From: a virus | Strand: one strand, 5' to 3' | Virus record (IMG/VR): IMGVR_UViG_3300042860_003435 | Coordinates: 1 to 23,352 of that record | Length of the DNA: 23,352 nt | Shown here: positions 21,875-23,352 of the stretch, piece after piece | Position numbering within the stretch: the stretch's first letter is position 1 | Layout of the letters: each line of letters starts with the position of its first letter | The notes under the pieces: model-generated | What the model was told of the DNA's origin: nothing | The model's database searches: none | The model's input: the letters and a program-made list of their open reading frames with translations, nothing else | Position numbers and translations under genes: made by a program

Positions 21875-23352
21875 TTAAAACATTTGCTGTCCAAGCGGGA
21901 AACGATCTGTGTCAAAAATTGCGGGCATTGAACGTTGTTCTTCTACTTGCTTACGTGTGTCCGCAAAGTACTTTTTATATGCATTGCAGAGATAACGGAA
22001 GCCGTCTGAATTACTGACTAATAAATCATTTGCAAAATAGCAATGATCATTTTCAACTGTAAAGTCATATACTCTTATTTTGTCTTCTGTGTTTAACTCC
22101 ACAACTTGTTGAACATGTAATGTTTCTAGAATATTTATTGATTCTATATCTTCTAAAACAGATTTTACATTCACGTTCTTCAAGATCTGTTTTGTTAATT
22201 CTTCTAAATTGAGATTTGCAATTATTTGAGCAAAATTTTCCGTGTTTTGTTTTTGAAATGTATTTGGTTCGACAAACTTCACATTCATGTTCTTGACTGT
22301 AGTTTTTTCCAAAATTGCATCTAATTGCGTGTTGTTTATGCCATTCAATCCCTTTTTCACTTTTATGCCATTCTGGAGCTTTTGCAATAGCAAATTTAAT
22401 AGTTTCTCTACTTCTTCTAATATTTTCATCTTTTTTTGAGTGATAAGATAAATGTTTGCTTTTTTCAATAGATTGCAAATTGCTGATATCGTTGTTTCTA
22501 GTGTTTTCATCAATGTGATGAATGTGATGTCCATCTTGGATTTTTCCGTAGAAGTGCTCGTGAACAGATCTATGTAAATACAAGCATCCTTTACGCCATC
22601 TACCAGCTTTGTAATATCTACCATCCCATCTGTATTTTCTGTCTTTGAAAAAAATGACCTCATCATCATGACTAATAAAAAATAATCCCTGAATCCTAAC
22701 CCAAGTTTTTTTATGTAAAAAGAATTCGTCCATATTTTCTGTGCTTCAATTATCTTATCATTGTATCTTAAAGCATCAGCACTTACAAGACCATTCGTAG
22801 TAAAAAATTTATGTGAAGGCGTACAAATAATTTCCGATTTATTTGTTATAATTATATATAAATTGTTTGTTTCGTGAGAATGTAAACATGTAATTTTATT
22901 CGAGCCCGTAGGTGTTAAAACACTATGTCCAATTTTTAGATCTTCTATATTTATACTTCCAAAAAGTGATTGAATTCTAGTTCCTGCTACAAAACAAGCA
23001 TGGCTATGCTCGTCGTGTCGAGGGCGTTCCTCGGGTCTTCCTAAGCTAGTGTTCCATTCTCTTGAGTAGTTTGCGAGATGATCTAGACCGATCTTTGTTG
23101 TTGCTTCGTGAAAGAATGAGCGTTCAAGACAAGTCTTGACTAAGTCGATACCGTCTTGCACTGGTAGTCTATCAAGTACTGTCATATTAAGACCAAGGTC
23201 GTAAGCGATTTCTAAGCGTGTGAGACCTGTTGACATCTCATGTACTTTAGCGTCGTGGGGTACAAAGTGTTCTCCGTACACGTACCGTTTTGATTGTACG
23301 ATACGGATATTTTCAGCGAGTGATTGTCCGGACGTTTCGTGAAAATCTATGA
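21875..23352 (-). CDS. Terminase large subunit, 5' end beyond the window, intein-bearing
   Basis: Only the C-terminal nuclease part is in view; the frame is open to the right edge, where IDFHETSGQSLAENIRIVQS is read before KRYVYGEHFVPHDAKVHEMS. The GTG at 23281 is internal, not a start. The RuvC/RNase H-like nuclease features are IDFHE (first acidic position), PHDA and the final HDEHSHA-SDGFRYLC block, whose Asp is a metal ligand in the family. An intein is inserted between HSHA and SDGFRY. After splicing the protein ends YKKYFADTRKQVEEQRSMPA, then IFDTDRFPLGQQMF. The enzyme packages phage DNA with ATPase and nuclease activities; the ATPase part lies outside the window. The neighbouring portal gene supports this. 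Confidence 0.9.
   Translation of the reverse strand, partial: IDFHETSGQSLAENIRIVQSKRYVYGEHFVPHDAKVHEMSTGLTRLEIAYDLGLNMTVLDRLPVQDGIDLVKTCLERSFFHEATTKIGLDHLANYSREWNTSLGRPEERPRHDEHSHACFVAGTRIQSLFGSINIEDLKIGHSVLTPTGSNKITCLHSHETNNLYIIITNKSEIICTPSHKFFTTNGLVSADALRYNDKIIEAQKIWTNSFYIKKLGLGFRDYFLLVMMMRSFFSKTENTDGMVDITKLVDGVKDACIYIDLFTSTSTEKSKMDITFITLMKTLETTISAICNLLKKANIYLITQKKMKILEEVEKLLNLLLQKLQNGIKVKKGLNGINNTQLDAILEKTTVKNMNVKFVEPNTFQKQNTENFAQIIANLNLEELTKQILKNVNVKSVLEDIESINILETLHVQQVVELNTEDKIRVYDFTVENDHCYFANDLLVSNSDGFRYLCNAYKKYFADTRKQVEEQRSMPAIFDTDRFPLGQQMF
22065..22733 (-). CDS. HNH homing endonuclease overlapping the intein in another frame
   Basis: This 222-residue frame is offset -1 from the intein frame and lies wholly inside it. 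The N-terminal part (about 10-60) is aromatic and basic. The HNH core is GHHIHHIDENTRNNDISNLQ (68-87) with His72, His73, Asp75 and Asn85, and the later His94 and His98. Two zinc-finger-like modules follow: Cys151/Cys154/Cys168/Cys172 and Cys189/Cys192/Cys207/Cys211. The stop lies just before intein block F. An ATG at 22733 has only a weak ribosome site, so independent initiation or entry by frameshifting are both possible. It is most likely the homing nuclease that spreads the intein into intein-free terminase genes. Confidence 0.82.
   Translation of the reverse strand: MDEFFLHKKTWVRIQGLFFISHDDEVIFFKDRKYRWDGRYYKAGRWRKGCLYLHRSVHEHFYGKIQDGHHIHHIDENTRNNDISNLQSIEKSKHLSYHSKKDENIRRSRETIKFAIAKAPEWHKSEKGIEWHKQHAIRCNFGKNYSQEHECEVCRTKYISKTKHGKFCSNNCKSQFRRINKTDLEERECKICFRRYRINKYSRNITCSTSCGVKHRRQNKSI
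22706..22712 (-). other. A-AAA-AAA slippery heptamer at the intein/HNH junction
   Basis: The minus strand reads AUA AAA AAA CUU in the intein frame. Seven A bases form a perfect X-XXY-YYZ heptamer in that frame; a -1 slip gives AAA AAA ACU UGG, which is the HNH frame. No strong downstream stem or upstream Shine-Dalgarno stimulator was seen by eye. Confidence 0.5.

Larger units (their letters stand above)
22010..22996 (-). mobile_element. Intein in the terminase nuclease domain
   Basis: The 329-residue intein begins at Cys1 (CFVAGTRIQSLFGSINIEDL, block A) after HSHA. Block B is IICTPSHKFFTTNG with the T-x-x-H signature. Block F is VYDFTVENDHCYFANDLLVS with the block-F His, and the last residue is Asn followed by Ser+1. 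The usual penultimate His is replaced by Ser (LLVSN). The region between blocks B and F (22733-22065) is an unusually Lys/Leu/Asn-rich stretch with no known domain in this frame; its other frame encodes an HNH endonuclease. The element is 987 nt. Boundaries are well supported because the flanks join to a continuous, recognisable terminase motif. Confidence 0.85.

Noticed and set aside
22060-22740. Two compensating sequencing errors that put HNH out of frame
   Set aside because: Not fully excluded, since one candidate site is a run of seven A. However, chance would not leave the intein frame open for 222 AT-rich codons, and the HNH frame ends with its own stop just before block F.
1-23352. CRISPR arrays, tRNA genes, rRNA, insertion sequences, integrase or attachment sites
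   Set aside because: I looked for regular repeat-spacer patterns, cloverleaf candidates, transposase-like proteins and integrase motifs and saw none.

Overview
The window is a stretch of a tailed double-stranded DNA phage (or prophage) genome, roughly 40% G+C by eye. It reads almost entirely leftward: packaging genes at the right edge, capsid genes in the middle, tail and fibre genes at the left. The large terminase, P22-like portal, scaffold, N4-gp56-like major capsid protein, a gp10-like tail stabilisation protein, ejection-type internal proteins and short-tail fibres, with no tape measure, sheath or tube gene in view, point to a podovirus-like virion. Shine-Dalgarno sites and sigma70-like promoters indicate a bacterial host. 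I cannot name the host or the phage.

Right to left on the minus strand: the 3' part of the large terminase gene (21875-23352) is interrupted by an intein, which carries an HNH endonuclease gene in a different reading frame. Then come the portal (19720-21798), a small unknown gene, a RusA-type resolvase, a possible small terminase, and a run of short, mostly very basic and overlapping genes (17051-18214), ending at an intrinsic terminator (16967-17031). A two-gene plus-strand cassette (16117-16813) follows, with its own promoter and terminator. Back on the minus strand, a divergent promoter precedes the scaffold (15295-15978) and the major capsid gene. The capsid gene is split by a 1201-nt group I intron (13728-14928), and that intron carries a two-motif LAGLIDADG endonuclease on the opposite (plus) strand.

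The capsid is followed by a probable decoration protein, head-tail connector-like proteins, a tail-appendage protein, the 849-aa gp10-like protein, a tandem pair of paralogous small virion proteins, two internal or ejection-like proteins, a KTSC-domain protein, and at least three modular tail-fibre-like proteins, the last of which runs off the left edge.

The most notable biology is the two homing elements placed in two essential late genes, each with unusual coding geometry. In the terminase intein, the HNH gene and the intein share about 670 nt in two frames, and an in-frame A-AAA-AAA slippery heptamer sits exactly where a -1 shift would join intein to HNH. In the capsid intron, the endonuclease is antisense to the intron, has a near-consensus promoter buried in the ribozyme core, and avoids every codon that would place a stop in the antisense capsid frame. 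A short GC-rich repeat in two unrelated genes, a duplicated 37-bp leader before two fibre genes, and small domains shared among virion proteins show further modular exchange.
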